64,000 nucleotides of DNA from Candidatus Palauibacter soopunensis (GCF_947581735.1 NZ_CANPVT010000007.1:83068-147067), one strand, 5' to 3'; positions 36,731 through 45,616 are shown, counted from the stretch's first letter. Numbers and translations: made by a program. Notes: generated from the letters alone by a model not told the origin.

Positions 36731-37368
36731 ACGACGATCTGAAGCTGTACCTGGACGGAGAAATCGACCATTCCGAACTCTCGCGGGAGCTTCGGAGGGA
36801 AGCCGAACGGTGGGATGCCCTCCTTTCGGACGTGCGGGATTCGGGGGTGCAGGGAGCTCCGGTCGGACTCGAATCGAGGGTCATGGCCGAGGTTCGCCAC
36901 GAGGGGCGTCGGCCCTTGTCCGGTCTCGTGGACTGGTGGGTGCATCCCCGTTCCGTGCGCGTCCGGCCGTGGCTGGGACTCGCGGCCGCCGCGGTGCTGG
37001 CGGCGTTCTTCCTCCTGCCGCGGGAAAACGTATACACCGAGCCGGCGGGGGCGGCGACGGCGCTCGTGGGCGAAGAAGTCCACTACATGCAGTTCCATCT
37101 CGAGGCGCCCGGCGCGACGTCGGTCCACGTCGCGGGCGACTTCAACGACTGGCAGCCGGAGGTCGCGCTGGCCGATCCCTATGGGACCGGCGTATGGACC
37201 GGGCGGGTGAAGCTCCCGCCCGGCGTACACAAGTACATGTTCCTCGTGGACGGCGAGACCTGGATCACGGATCCGCACGCGGAACGGTATGTGGAGGACG
37301 GTTACGGCAACCGGAATGCCGTGATCGCCATCACGGGCGGCGCGGGCGCCCGCTCGCTGGCCCCGTAG
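36727..37368 (+). CDS. Putative anti-sigma factor with periplasmic CBM48 domain
   Basis: 213 residues. Cytoplasmic N-terminal part (1-80) with a short acidic-basic helix (DGEIDHSELSRELRREAERW), a transmembrane helix (about 82-98, LGLAAAAVLAAFFLLP), and a periplasmic CBM48/AMPK1 glycogen-binding-like domain (118-202): VHVAGDFNDWQPEVAL, GVHKYMFLVDGETWITDP and a GYGNRNAVI end. It overlaps the ECF sigma stop, so it probably sequesters that sigma factor and may couple release to a carbohydrate-type ligand. No zinc-anti-sigma motif is seen; regulatory role is inferred. Confidence 0.7.
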   Translation: MNDDLKLYLDGEIDHSELSRELRREAERWDALLSDVRDSGVQGAPVGLESRVMAEVRHEGRRPLSGLVDWWVHPRSVRVRPWLGLAAAAVLAAFFLLPRENVYTEPAGAATALVGEEVHYMQFHLEAPGATSVHVAGDFNDWQPEVALADPYGTGVWTGRVKLPPGVHKYMFLVDGETWITDPHAERYVEDGYGNRNAVIAITGGAGARSLAP

Positions 37369-37382
37369 CCCGCAGGCAGCCG

Positions 37383-38120
37383 GTGGCAAGAGCCGTCCTG
37401 CGCCGTTCTCCCGCGGTCGTACTCCTCGGCGCCATGCTTCTCGCGTTCGGGCCGCCGCTTGCGGGCCAGGACGCACGCGCGCGCTTCAGCCGTCATCTGG
37501 GCGCAGTCTACGCGGCGCGCACCCTTTCCGTCATCGAGGCGGGTGTCCGGGACGGACTGCCCCGAGGTCTCCTGATCGACAAGGCCATGGAGGGCGTGGC
37601 GAAGGGGATGTCTCCGGAAGTCGTCCTCGCCGCCGTCGACACGTTCGCCGCGGAGTTGCGGGATGCGGCGTCCGTCATCGGTCCGAGCGCGGCGCCAATC
37701 GCGCTCGAGAAGGCCGCGGATGCCCTTCGCCGCGGCGTAAGGCGCGAGCTTCTGATGCGGCTGGGACGTGAACGCGCCGATTTTCCGCTTCTGGTCGTCT
37801 CCCTCGAGGAGTTGCTGGACGCCGGCGTGGAACGGGATCTGGCCGAAGACCTTCTGCGCTACGCGGTGGCGGAGGAGTTCGACAGCGATGCGGTGCTCCG
37901 ACTGCCCGCCAGCGTGAAACTGCTCATTCGGGAGTGCGGCGATGGTCAGCCCGAATCCTGCTGGTCGCAGGCGAGCATAAGGGAGTGCGCCCGCGTGATG
38001 CCGACGCGGCCGTGTCCGACCCGAACGCTGGCGGAGGCGGCCCGCTCGGCCGCGGCGCGGCTCCTGCTCGCCCGTTCCCCGCCTCTCCGCGGCTTGCGGA
38101 TTTCCGGGGGATCGCACTAG
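37383..38120 (+). CDS. Exported helical protein of unknown function
   Basis: 245 residues from the GTG at 37383, 14 bases after the CBM48 gene. N-terminal signal peptide (SPAVVLLGAMLLAFGPPLAGQ). The mature part is helical with repeated patterns (GLPRGLLIDKAMEGVAKGMSPE; KAADALRRGVRRELLMRLGRE), resembling secreted proteins often found in the same phylum. Four cysteines lie near the C-terminal end (RECGDGQPESCWSQ, RECARVMPTRPC), possibly disulfide-bonded. Function unknown; probably cotranscribed with the sigma/CBM48 pair. Confidence 0.65.
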   Translation: MARAVLRRSPAVVLLGAMLLAFGPPLAGQDARARFSRHLGAVYAARTLSVIEAGVRDGLPRGLLIDKAMEGVAKGMSPEVVLAAVDTFAAELRDAASVIGPSAAPIALEKAADALRRGVRRELLMRLGRERADFPLLVVSLEELLDAGVERDLAEDLLRYAVAEEFDSDAVLRLPASVKLLIRECGDGQPESCWSQASIRECARVMPTRPCPTRTLAEAARSAAARLLLARSPPLRGLRISGGSH

Positions 38121-38191
38121 CAGCCTTCCCGGTCTCCGCCGTATACTCTCGGACTTTCCGGCGGACGAGCCCGCCGACGCCTTGCCCACGG

Positions 38192-39274
38192 ATGATGGAG
38201 AGGGCCTTGGCAGCCAGAGTGACCGCGGCGGTCACGGGTACCGGGAGCTACCTGCCGCCGGACAGCATCGACAACTTCGAGCTTCTCGCCATGGGTACGC
38301 TGCGCGAGTCGTTCGACATCGGGCAGGCGCGATCCGCGCTCAGGGGCGTCGAGGGCGCCAACGGGCTGTCGGCCCCCGAGGTCTTCGATCAGTGGGCGTA
38401 CCAGTTGACCGGCATCAGGTCGCGTCGGCGGATCCCGCCGGGCAGCGATCTGACGACCGAGGACATGTGCGCCCGGGCGGGGCTCGCCGCGCTGGAGGCG
38501 GCCGGACGCGAGCCGGACGAGATCGACCAGCTTTACGTCGCGACCGTGTCACCGTCCGACGAAGTTCCGAACAGTGCCTGCACCGTGGCGACGAAGATCG
38601 GGAATCCGCGATTGGGAGGATTCGCGATCAACGCGGCCTGCGCCGGCTTCGTGTACGGCGTGGGGGCGGCCTGGTCGGCGATCGTCAGCGGCATGGCGGA
38701 GCGGGTCCTGGTGGTCTCGGGTGACGCCCTCACCCGGCTCGTGGACTACACGGACGTGCGGACGGCCGTGCTCTTCGGCGACGGGGCCGGCGCGGTCGTG
38801 CTCGAGCGGAGCGAAGCGGATCACGGCGTGCTCGGTCCGATGGTGGCGTCGGGCTGGTTCGCGCGCGACCCACTGTACCTCGTCGGGCAGAGCTGGCGCG
38901 AAGACGGAGACCGGATCCCGATTCTCCACATGGAAGGCGGGCCGCGGATCGTCCGCAACGCCATCGTCAAGATGGCCGAAGTGGGCGAACAGGCGCTTCA
39001 CAAGGCCGGCCTCGACTGGTCCGACGTGGACTTCGTGATTCCGCACCAGGCGAACGCGCGGATCACGCAGGGTCTCGAGCAGAGGCTGGAACTCCCGAAA
39101 GGGCGCGTCGTCCACAACATCGTCGACTACGGCAACATGTCGGCCTCGACCGTCGCCGTGACGCTCGATGAAGTCGTCCGCGGAAAGCACGGACCCGTGC
39201 CGACCCCGGCCACGATCGTTCTCACCTCGATCGGGGGCGGCTACACGATGGCGGCGGCGGTCGTCCGCATCTGA
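38192..39274 (+). CDS. Beta-ketoacyl-ACP synthase III-like enzyme
   Basis: 360 residues. The catalytic triad is complete: C150 in INAACAGFVYGV, H285 in IPHQANARI, N315 in DYGNMSASTVAV, and the C-terminus ends SIGGGYTMAAAVVRI. It condenses acyl-CoA with malonyl-ACP, starting fatty acid or related chains. A 30-residue insertion sits between the first strand and TGIRSRRR (NFELLAMGTLRESFDIGQAR and on), unlike standard FabH, so the primer or acceptor may differ. The start is ATG 38192 (or 38195). Confidence 0.85.
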   Translation: MMERALAARVTAAVTGTGSYLPPDSIDNFELLAMGTLRESFDIGQARSALRGVEGANGLSAPEVFDQWAYQLTGIRSRRRIPPGSDLTTEDMCARAGLAALEAAGREPDEIDQLYVATVSPSDEVPNSACTVATKIGNPRLGGFAINAACAGFVYGVGAAWSAIVSGMAERVLVVSGDALTRLVDYTDVRTAVLFGDGAGAVVLERSEADHGVLGPMVASGWFARDPLYLVGQSWREDGDRIPILHMEGGPRIVRNAIVKMAEVGEQALHKAGLDWSDVDFVIPHQANARITQGLEQRLELPKGRVVHNIVDYGNMSASTVAVTLDEVVRGKHGPVPTPATIVLTSIGGGYTMAAAVVRI

Positions 39275-39293
39275 CGGGCCGAGCCCGGCCCGT
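39274..39293. terminator. Hairpin between convergent fabH-like and moeA genes
   Basis: ACGGGCC-GAGCCC-GGCCCGT, a perfect 7-bp GC stem with a 6-base loop directly after the fabH-like stop and 25 bases from the moeA stop. It lacks a U-tract, so it may serve as a bidirectional Rho-assisted or RNA-stabilising hairpin. Confidence 0.4.
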
Positions 39294-39317
39294 ACACCCG
39301 CCCCGCGAAACCCCGCG

Positions 39318-40568
39318 TCAGGCGGGACTCGCCCACTCCCTGAGCGGAATCACGTCGACGGGATCTCCGGCGCTTATCGCGTCGGTCCCGACGGGGATCG
39401 CGAGCAGCCCGTCGGCCAGCATGGACCCCAGGTTGCCCGAACCCTGCGGACCGCTCAGGCGAGCCGTGAGGACGCCGGACGCGGCGGATCCGATGAGCAC
39501 GCGCAGGAACGAGAGCACATCCCGGGGGCCGCGCAGGTCGTGGGCCGCGACGCACCGCAGCGATCGCCGGCAGGGGCGCGCGAACCCCGCCATCTTGCGG
39601 ATCGCCGGTCTCACAAGCGTTTCGTAGGTGACGAGCGCCGAGGCCGGATTGCCCGGGACGCCCCAGAACGGCCGGCCGCCGAGCAGCCCGAAGACGGCGG
39701 CGCTGCCGGGGCGCATCCGCACGCGCCAGAAGGATCGTTCGAAGCCGAGTTCGTCGAGTACCTGCTTTACGTAGTCGTGTTCGCCGACGCTCACGCCAGC
39801 CGCGGAGACGATCGCGTCGCAGGATTCGGCCCGCGCGAGAGAGCGGTGCAGGTCGTCGGGGTCATCCCGGGCGATGCCGAGGGGCGCGGGCTCCGCCCCG
39901 GAATCCGCGAGCTGGGCGGCCAGCGCGTACCCGTTCGAGTTCATGATCCTCCGCCTGGCCCGCACCTCGTCGAATTCATCGAAATCCGCGAGTTCGTCTC
40001 CGTTCGCGAGCACGCCGACGCGGGGTCGCCGGCCCACGTCCACCTGCTCGAGACCGGCCGTCGCGAGCAGCGCCACCGCCGCCGCCCCGAGTTCCTCGCC
40101 GCGCTCCACCATCGTGTCGCCCGCCTTCACATCCTCCCCAAGGAAACGGATGTGCCGCTCCCCGTCCGCATCGTCGAATATGCTCACGCGCCCGTCCGGA
40201 CCGCCGTCCGTGTGCTCCACGCGGACGACGCCCGTAGCGCCCTCCGGCACCGGCGCCCCGGTCATCACGCGCGCCACGGAGCCGGGCTCCAGCGGTCCCC
40301 GCGGAAAGGCGCCGGCCGGGATGTCGTCGGAGATCGGGAGGACCACCGGACGGTCCGGCCTCGCGCCGCGAACCTCGTCGATTCGCACGGCGAATCCGTC
40401 CATGGCGCTGTTGTCCCACGGCGGGTGCGGGGCGACGGCTTCCACGTCGTGTGCGAGTGCGCGGCCGAGAGCGGCGGAGATCGGAACCCGTTCCGTCTCC
40501 AGCGGCGACACGGCGTCCAGCACGAGAGCGAGGGCCTCGTCGAAGGAGATCCAGTCCGCATCACTCAT
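39318..40568 (-). CDS. moeA: Molybdopterin molybdenumtransferase
   Basis: 416 residues. MoeA domain order is clear: PHPPWDNSAMDGFAVR, GSVARVMTGAPVPEGATGVV, the MPT-binding VSAAGVSVGEHDYV, GVPGNPASALVTYETLV and a C-terminal beta domain ending PVDVIPLREW. It inserts molybdate into adenylated molybdopterin. No other moa/mob genes are close, though an XdhC-family gene lies 4.4 kb away. Confidence 0.93.
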   Translation of the reverse strand: MSDADWISFDEALALVLDAVSPLETERVPISAALGRALAHDVEAVAPHPPWDNSAMDGFAVRIDEVRGARPDRPVVLPISDDIPAGAFPRGPLEPGSVARVMTGAPVPEGATGVVRVEHTDGGPDGRVSIFDDADGERHIRFLGEDVKAGDTMVERGEELGAAAVALLATAGLEQVDVGRRPRVGVLANGDELADFDEFDEVRARRRIMNSNGYALAAQLADSGAEPAPLGIARDDPDDLHRSLARAESCDAIVSAAGVSVGEHDYVKQVLDELGFERSFWRVRMRPGSAAVFGLLGGRPFWGVPGNPASALVTYETLVRPAIRKMAGFARPCRRSLRCVAAHDLRGPRDVLSFLRVLIGSAASGVLTARLSGPQGSGNLGSMLADGLLAIPVGTDAISAGDPVDVIPLREWASPA

Positions 40569-40587
40569 ATGCGCCCGCAGCCGGAGG

Positions 40588-41310
40588 CTAGAAGTAGTAC
40601 CAGATGGAGATGCTGAACTCCGGATTGTGGCCCCACACGGAACCCCGCGGCGCCGGCGCTCCGGAGGCCTCGAACAGATCCAGCGTGGTTCCGAAGAGGA
40701 ATCCGTCCGGGGACGTCACGCGGACCAGGTAGTCACGGGCCTCGAAGCCGATCCCGATCGTCTCCGCCGGAAAGATCTCGAACCCCAGCCCCACGAAAAT
40801 GTGCGGAGCCGTGGAGATGTCGTAGCGGAAGGGTTCGAGCGCCTGGTCGGCGAGGAACTCGGAGGCGCCTTCGTCGACCCCGAACACGAAACCGCCGCCG
40901 ATGAGCCCGTAGGGGTGGATCCCGTTCCACGTCCGCGCTCCGGTGAGACCGATCTGCGCGCCGAGATCGGCCCGCAGCCACCCCGCGGCGACGGTGTCGA
41001 CGACCATCGGTCCTGCCGCGTCGAGGACATCCAGCGTCCAGCGGTCCGCCGCCCCGTACGTGGCTCCAAGCTCGATGGAAAGGGGACTCGAAGCCCGGAC
41101 GCGCATTCTGGCGCCCCACACGGGGGTCGGTCCCTGCGCGAACTCGAGCCGCCCGCGGTTCCCCGCGTGGTGGCCTCCGAACAGGCCCACGCGGAAGCCC
41201 TTCTCGCGCCAGCGAAACGGTGAATCGATGCGTTCGGCCTGCGCCTCGAGCGTCGCCGGGACTCCGGCGAGCAGGGCGAGTCCGACGACGAAGATCAGTC
41301 TGTTTGACAC
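40588..41310 (-). CDS. Outer-membrane beta-barrel protein
   Basis: 240 residues from a GTG at 41310. Signal peptide (LIFVVGLALLAGVPATLEAQ) followed by alternating amphipathic strands (GFRVGLFGGHHAGNRGRLEFA, WGARMRVRASSPLSIELGATYG, IFVGLGFEIFPAETIGIGF) and a terminal Phe in SISIWYYF, a typical BAM signal. A small porin-like or OmpA/OmpW-like barrel is most likely; exact family unknown. The start overlaps the putative -35 of the divergent forward gene. Confidence 0.75.
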   Translation of the reverse strand: MSNRLIFVVGLALLAGVPATLEAQAERIDSPFRWREKGFRVGLFGGHHAGNRGRLEFAQGPTPVWGARMRVRASSPLSIELGATYGAADRWTLDVLDAAGPMVVDTVAAGWLRADLGAQIGLTGARTWNGIHPYGLIGGGFVFGVDEGASEFLADQALEPFRYDISTAPHIFVGLGFEIFPAETIGIGFEARDYLVRVTSPDGFLFGTTLDLFEASGAPAPRGSVWGHNPEFSISIWYYF

Positions 41311-41333
41311 TGGATGGACGCGAATTCCATATC
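41304..41333 (+). promoter_or_regulatory. Possible sigma70-like promoter of the secreted 160-aa protein
   Basis: TTGACA (41304-41309) and CATATC (41328-41333) are 18 bases apart, with about 70 bases to the GTG at 41411. The -35 lies across the start codon of the divergent outer-membrane gene. The -10 is a weak match. Confidence 0.35.
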
Positions 41334-41410
41334 TTGGGTGAGTCGGATCTCGAACGGGAACGGCCCCGTCTCACAAATCCCGCGACGGGGCGGCGGCGCG
41401 AGGAATGTAG

Positions 41411-41893
41411 GTGGAGGACCGGATCCTTACCAGAAAAACGTCTCGTCGCCGTCGCCTGCGACGCCGGCTGCTCCTGTCGGTCGTCCTCGCGTGTGCGTAC
41501 GCGCCGCCCCCCGCGGCCGCCCAGGTGCGCGAAGTCGTGATCGACGGCGATACAGTCGGTGTCGACGCCGGCGTCCTGACTGGCGTCTCGGCCGCCGCGC
41601 TGCGCGCGAACCCGGATGAGTATGCCGGGGCGCGCCTCCGCTGGACCGTCCGGTTCCTGTCGCTGGAACGGGCGGAACCGGAGCGGATCGACTTCTACGA
41701 GGGGGAACCCTTCCTGCTCGCCCGCGCCCCCGATCCCGGGGACGGTCTGATCTACGTCGCCGTCCCGCCGGAACTGGTGGCGGCGGCGGAAACACTCCGG
41801 CCCCTCCAGACCCTCGACATGCTCGTGAGGGTCCGGACGGGCCGGTCGGCGCTATTGAGGGTCCCCATACTGGATCTGCTCGCGCTCTACTGA
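41411..41893 (+). CDS. Secreted protein of unknown function
   Basis: 160 residues. Very basic N-terminus (RKTSRRRRLRRRLLLSVVLACAYA) ending in PPAAAQ, a Sec signal peptide. The mature 120 residues contain IDGDTVGVDAGVLTGVSAAAL, RLRWTVRFLSLERAEPERIDFYE and LIYVAVPPELV, predicted to be a small beta domain. GTG start at 41411 with GAATGTAG just upstream. Not recognised. Confidence 0.6.
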   Translation: MEDRILTRKTSRRRRLRRRLLLSVVLACAYAPPPAAAQVREVVIDGDTVGVDAGVLTGVSAAALRANPDEYAGARLRWTVRFLSLERAEPERIDFYEGEPFLLARAPDPGDGLIYVAVPPELVAAAETLRPLQTLDMLVRVRTGRSALLRVPILDLLALY

Positions 41894-41948
41894 GCCGGAT
41901 CCCGTCCCGGACCCCTTCGCGGCGGGGTCCGGTGGGTGGGGGAGGTCG

Positions 41949-43556
41949 CTACCGGTTCCCCTGGTTTCCCTCGCTCTCGGCCTCGTTCAGGAAGGCTTCG
42001 GCCTCCATGAGGCCGGCGTGCCCGAGACCGTTCCACAGATTCGCGACCTTCGCGTACGCCGCGGCGGCGAGGACCGCGTCGCCGTTGGCGGCGTGCGCCC
42101 GGGCGAGGCCGAGGAGCGAACGCGGCCGGTTGGGCATCCGCAGCAACGACGTCTCGAACTTCTCGACCGCCTTGTCGGGCATCCCGAGTTCGAGCAGCAG
42201 CTCGCCGTAGAGTTCGTGCAGCGGCTTGACCGGGCTCGCGGAGCCCCGCGGCGGCGCCATGCTCATGACCTCCGCCTCCGCCTCGTCCATGAGGCCGGTC
42301 GCCACGTCCGGATGGCCCATGGCGGCGTGCCGGAGCGCCCCGACCTGCTTGTGCATGACGTGGGTGTAGCCCTCGCCGTCCGACAGTTCCTTCAGGGCGG
42401 CCTCCGCCTCGGTGACGGTCGCCTGGTCGCCCATGCGGTGGGCGCTGAGGCCCGTCGCCAGCAGTTCGTGCGCTGGGGAGTCTTCCGTGATCGGCTGAGT
42501 CTCCCACTGCTCGGTCTCGACGATGTAGCGCGCCTTGAGGAGCGAGACGGCGCCCTGCGCCCGTGCGATGCCGGCCGCGCCGCGCGCCCCGCCCGTCGTC
42601 GCGAAGCCCTCGTTGTCGACCATGTCCGCGAGCCGGTCCATCCACAGCCGCGCCTTCTCGTAGTCGCCGCGCTGGAGGTCGCCGTACTGCCCCCAGTCGA
42701 GCGAGTGCACCGCGTCGCCCACCGCGTCACCGGGCTGCCACAACTCCTGCGCCACGTCGTAGGCCGACTGGTTGTTGCCGGACACGCGTTCCCACATCCC
42801 GTGCTGGATGAAGATGTGCGTCGGCATGTGCCGGGCGTGGGAAACCGCCGGCGCGATGTCCGCGAAGGCATAGGCCGCGTCCAGCGCGAGCGGGGCCATG
42901 ATCGGATTGTCGAAGGAGTGGATCGTGTAGTGCGCCGCGCCGGGATGCAGCGGATTGGCGTTGAACAGCCGTAGCGCGATCGCCCCCGCCATCACGTTCC
43001 AGCGCTGGCTCAGGTCGCGCGTCGCCGACGTCGCGCTGAGGAGGGAAAGGGCGTAGAAGGCCGCGATCTCCGAGTCTTCCGGATAGGCCTCGTACAGGTC
43101 TCTCATCGCCTCCATGTAGCCCACGCGCCGGTCGACGTGGTCCTGTTCGCTCCACAGGATCTCGACCGCCTTCAGGAAGCCCTTCTCCCGATCCGTCGGT
43201 GCCTTCGCAAGCCGCTCGGCCGGCGTCGCGCCCAGCCTCTCCAGCGCCTTGCGCGGCTCGGTCGGGTCCATCTGCGAGACGAGCGGGTGGTTGTAGGCGA
43301 GCGACTCGCCCCAGTAGGCCATCGCGAAGTCGGGATCCAGTTCCTGCGCTGCGTGGAACTGCTCCCGCGCCTGCTTCCAGCCGAAGCTGTGCAGGATCGC
43401 CACGCCCCGGAGGAAGTGCTCCTGGGCCTCGCCGGTGGCGGACGTCGGGAAGGTGATCGATCCGACCTCGTCGAACTGCGCCTCGACCTGCGCGGGAACC
43501 GTCGACAGCATCGCGCCGAGGAGGAACGCCGGAAGCATCGGGAACCATCTTTTCAT
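41949..43556 (-). CDS. Exported tetratricopeptide-repeat protein
   Basis: 535 residues. Signal peptide (LPAFLLGAMLSTVPAQVEAQ) followed by TPR-like helices: GEAQEHFLRGVAILHSFGWKQ, REQFHAAQELDPDFAMAYWG, and later YGELLLELGMPDKAVEKFE and GLARAHAANGDAVLAAAAY. The histidine- and aromatic-rich segments AHYTIHSFDN and HARHMPTHIFIQHGM are conserved-looking and unusual for plain TPR proteins. It may act as a periplasmic scaffold. The ATG at 43556 fits; it is convergent with the secreted 160-aa gene. Confidence 0.8.
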   Translation of the reverse strand: MKRWFPMLPAFLLGAMLSTVPAQVEAQFDEVGSITFPTSATGEAQEHFLRGVAILHSFGWKQAREQFHAAQELDPDFAMAYWGESLAYNHPLVSQMDPTEPRKALERLGATPAERLAKAPTDREKGFLKAVEILWSEQDHVDRRVGYMEAMRDLYEAYPEDSEIAAFYALSLLSATSATRDLSQRWNVMAGAIALRLFNANPLHPGAAHYTIHSFDNPIMAPLALDAAYAFADIAPAVSHARHMPTHIFIQHGMWERVSGNNQSAYDVAQELWQPGDAVGDAVHSLDWGQYGDLQRGDYEKARLWMDRLADMVDNEGFATTGGARGAAGIARAQGAVSLLKARYIVETEQWETQPITEDSPAHELLATGLSAHRMGDQATVTEAEAALKELSDGEGYTHVMHKQVGALRHAAMGHPDVATGLMDEAEAEVMSMAPPRGSASPVKPLHELYGELLLELGMPDKAVEKFETSLLRMPNRPRSLLGLARAHAANGDAVLAAAAYAKVANLWNGLGHAGLMEAEAFLNEAESEGNQGNR

Positions 43557-43678
43557 CGTACTATCCCTCTCAGGAAGAAACGCCGGTCTGCCTCGGCCGG
43601 CATTGCACTGAAGTTACGGTGCCAAAACCGGAAGCGGGCGGCAAGGTGTCACGCCGAGTCACGGTGTCTCCCGCCGCC

Positions 43679-44092
43679 TCACGCGTCCGGAAGTTCGTAG
43701 TCGATCGTCAGCGTGTGCGCTCCGTCGCCGTCGACGGCGATCTCGACGGAACCCGTGAGTCCCTTCAGATCGCCGGTCGCCGAGCCCGGCACGATCTGTC
43801 CACCTGTCTGCTCGCGGCCACTCGCGCTCAGCCCCCAGTGCTGCATCACGAACGTGCCCTCCCGTCCGCCGAGCGCTCCCCGCACGACCTCGCGCGCGAT
43901 GTAGCCCGCTCCCGCGGTGATATCCGCCACATCCGCCTGACACATGAGGAGCCGGGCCTCGCTCTCGGCCGCGAGGTCCCCGCTGAACCGCTTCAGGACG
44001 GTGGCGTGCGAGAGGGTCGGCCCCCCGTCGCCGGACTCGGGCTCACCCTGGTCCCACCCGGTGACCTCGAAGGAGGCAACCGCGCGCGCCAT
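43679..44092 (-). CDS. DUF3224 family protein
   Basis: 137 residues. The N-terminus ARAVASFEVTGWDQ, a central LTSHATVLKRFSGDL-like start of the core strands (read SHATVLKRFSGDLAAESEARLL) and the C-terminal GLTGSVEIAVDGDGAHTLTIDYEL match the DUF3224 beta-barrel fold. No signal peptide. Function unknown; the fold is related to allene-oxide-cyclase-type barrels. It lies 37 bases downstream of the Tat-exported aminotransferase-like gene's end. Confidence 0.75.
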   Translation of the reverse strand: MARAVASFEVTGWDQGEPESGDGGPTLSHATVLKRFSGDLAAESEARLLMCQADVADITAGAGYIAREVVRGALGGREGTFVMQHWGLSASGREQTGGQIVPGSATGDLKGLTGSVEIAVDGDGAHTLTIDYELPDA

Positions 44093-44129
44093 GCCGGATC
44101 TCTGTGACCGGGTTGCCGCCGGGCCCTCG

Positions 44130-45494
44130 CTAGAGCTCGGCGACGGCGCTGGACAGGTTGTCGAGGGCGCGCTTCACGAGCGTGCGCGAGGTCGCGATGT
44201 TCATCCGCATGTGCCTCTCGCCGCCGGTCCCGTAGCTGGGCCCGTTGTTGAGATAGATGCGCGCGTTCTCGGCCAGCCAGCGCTGCAGGACGCTCTCCGG
44301 CGACACCGGCTGCGCCGCGGTCCGGTTCTCGTAGTCCGCCTTCCCCTGCGCGTCGATCCTGTCCATCAGGTCGCCCATGTCGAGCCAGGCGAGGAAGGTG
44401 CCCTGCGCCTTCGTGTACGTCACGCCGGGCACGTTGTCGCGGATGTAGGTCTCGGCGAGGTCGTGGTTGCCGTCGAGGTAGACGAGAAGCTGGTCGAGCC
44501 ATTCGTCCCCTTCGTCGTTGGCGGCGCGGGCGGCGACCATGCCGATCGTGCTCAGGTCGGCCCGCGTGTACTGGCGCAGGCGGGTCATGAAGGCGGGGTT
44601 GGTCGAGAAGTACCAGGCGACCTTGTTGGCGGCGAGGCTGAACGTCTTGCTGTTGGATTTGAAGGTGACGCTGTTGTCGACGACCTTCGGATCGAGGCTG
44701 GCGAACGGCGTGTACTTCTGTCCCTTCGTCACGAAATCGCAGTGGATCTCGTCGGAGAGCACCGGCACGCCGTGCTCGAGACAGATCTCGCCCATGCGCG
44801 TCATGTCTTCCGCCGACCAGCAGTTTCCGGTCGGGTTCTGCGGGTTGCAGAGGATGAAGGCGTGAACCCGCTGCACGCGGCGCTCGAAGTCGTCCCAGTC
44901 TATCTCGTAGACGCCGTCGACGACCTTCATCTCGCTGTCCTCGGCGACGTTCCGCGCGAAGCGCAGGTCCGAGTAGAAGCCGTTGTAGGTCGGCGTCGTC
45001 ATGAGGACCCGGCTGCCGGGAGGGGCGAAGGTGTGCAGTCCCGCGATGATTCCGGGGTGGACGCCGCTGGTCCAGACGATCGTCGATGGGTCGATGTCCA
45101 GATCGTAACGGCGCTGGTTCCAGGCCACGACCGCGTCGGTGAACGAACTGTCGCGGTGCTGGTAGCCCCAGTTCTCATGCGCGGCGCGCTCGGCGATCGC
45201 CTTGGTGATGCAGGGCGCGGCGCGGAAGTCCATGTCGGCGATGCCCATGCCGACCTCGAGCTCCGGGCCGAACTGCTCGATCGCGCGGTCCCACTTGACG
45301 CAGTCGGTCCCGCGCCGGTCGTAGACCTCGTCGAAGTCGAACTCCTCGGGGACGGCGCCGAGCCCGGCACGGGCGACATCGGCCGCCGCCACCTCGCTCG
45401 CGAGCGCCGAACGCGCGCCGACGGCGCCCAGAACGGCGGTGGCTCCTGTGCTCTTGAGAAACGCCCGACGGTTCAGACCGTGATTCCGCAGCAT
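44130..45494 (-). CDS. Tat-exported PLP enzyme (cystathionine beta-lyase/MalY-like)
   Basis: 454 residues from the ATG at 45494, supported by a GGAGG site upstream. The N-terminus has a twin-arginine signal: LNRRAFLKSTGATAVLGAV followed by SALASE. The rest is a fold-type I aminotransferase with NPQNPTGNCW, SDEIHCDF and PLP lysine K283 in SNSKTFSLAANK, closest to MalY/PatB-like C-S lyases (CHP-type substrate handling GIADMDFRAAP). Tat export of a folded PLP enzyme is uncommon; the substrate is unknown. Confidence 0.82.
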   Translation of the reverse strand: MLRNHGLNRRAFLKSTGATAVLGAVGARSALASEVAAADVARAGLGAVPEEFDFDEVYDRRGTDCVKWDRAIEQFGPELEVGMGIADMDFRAAPCITKAIAERAAHENWGYQHRDSSFTDAVVAWNQRRYDLDIDPSTIVWTSGVHPGIIAGLHTFAPPGSRVLMTTPTYNGFYSDLRFARNVAEDSEMKVVDGVYEIDWDDFERRVQRVHAFILCNPQNPTGNCWSAEDMTRMGEICLEHGVPVLSDEIHCDFVTKGQKYTPFASLDPKVVDNSVTFKSNSKTFSLAANKVAWYFSTNPAFMTRLRQYTRADLSTIGMVAARAANDEGDEWLDQLLVYLDGNHDLAETYIRDNVPGVTYTKAQGTFLAWLDMGDLMDRIDAQGKADYENRTAAQPVSPESVLQRWLAENARIYLNNGPSYGTGGERHMRMNIATSRTLVKRALDNLSSAVAEL

Positions 45495-45616
45495 TTGCAC
45501 GCCCTCCTCGGAACTTTCCCTCGCGGCGGATCGAGACCGCCAATCCGAATCAGGGTGGTCGAAACGTCCGGTTCTGGCAAGACGGAGGGGCGTCGGGCGT
45601 CGCCCCCGGCGGGCTG

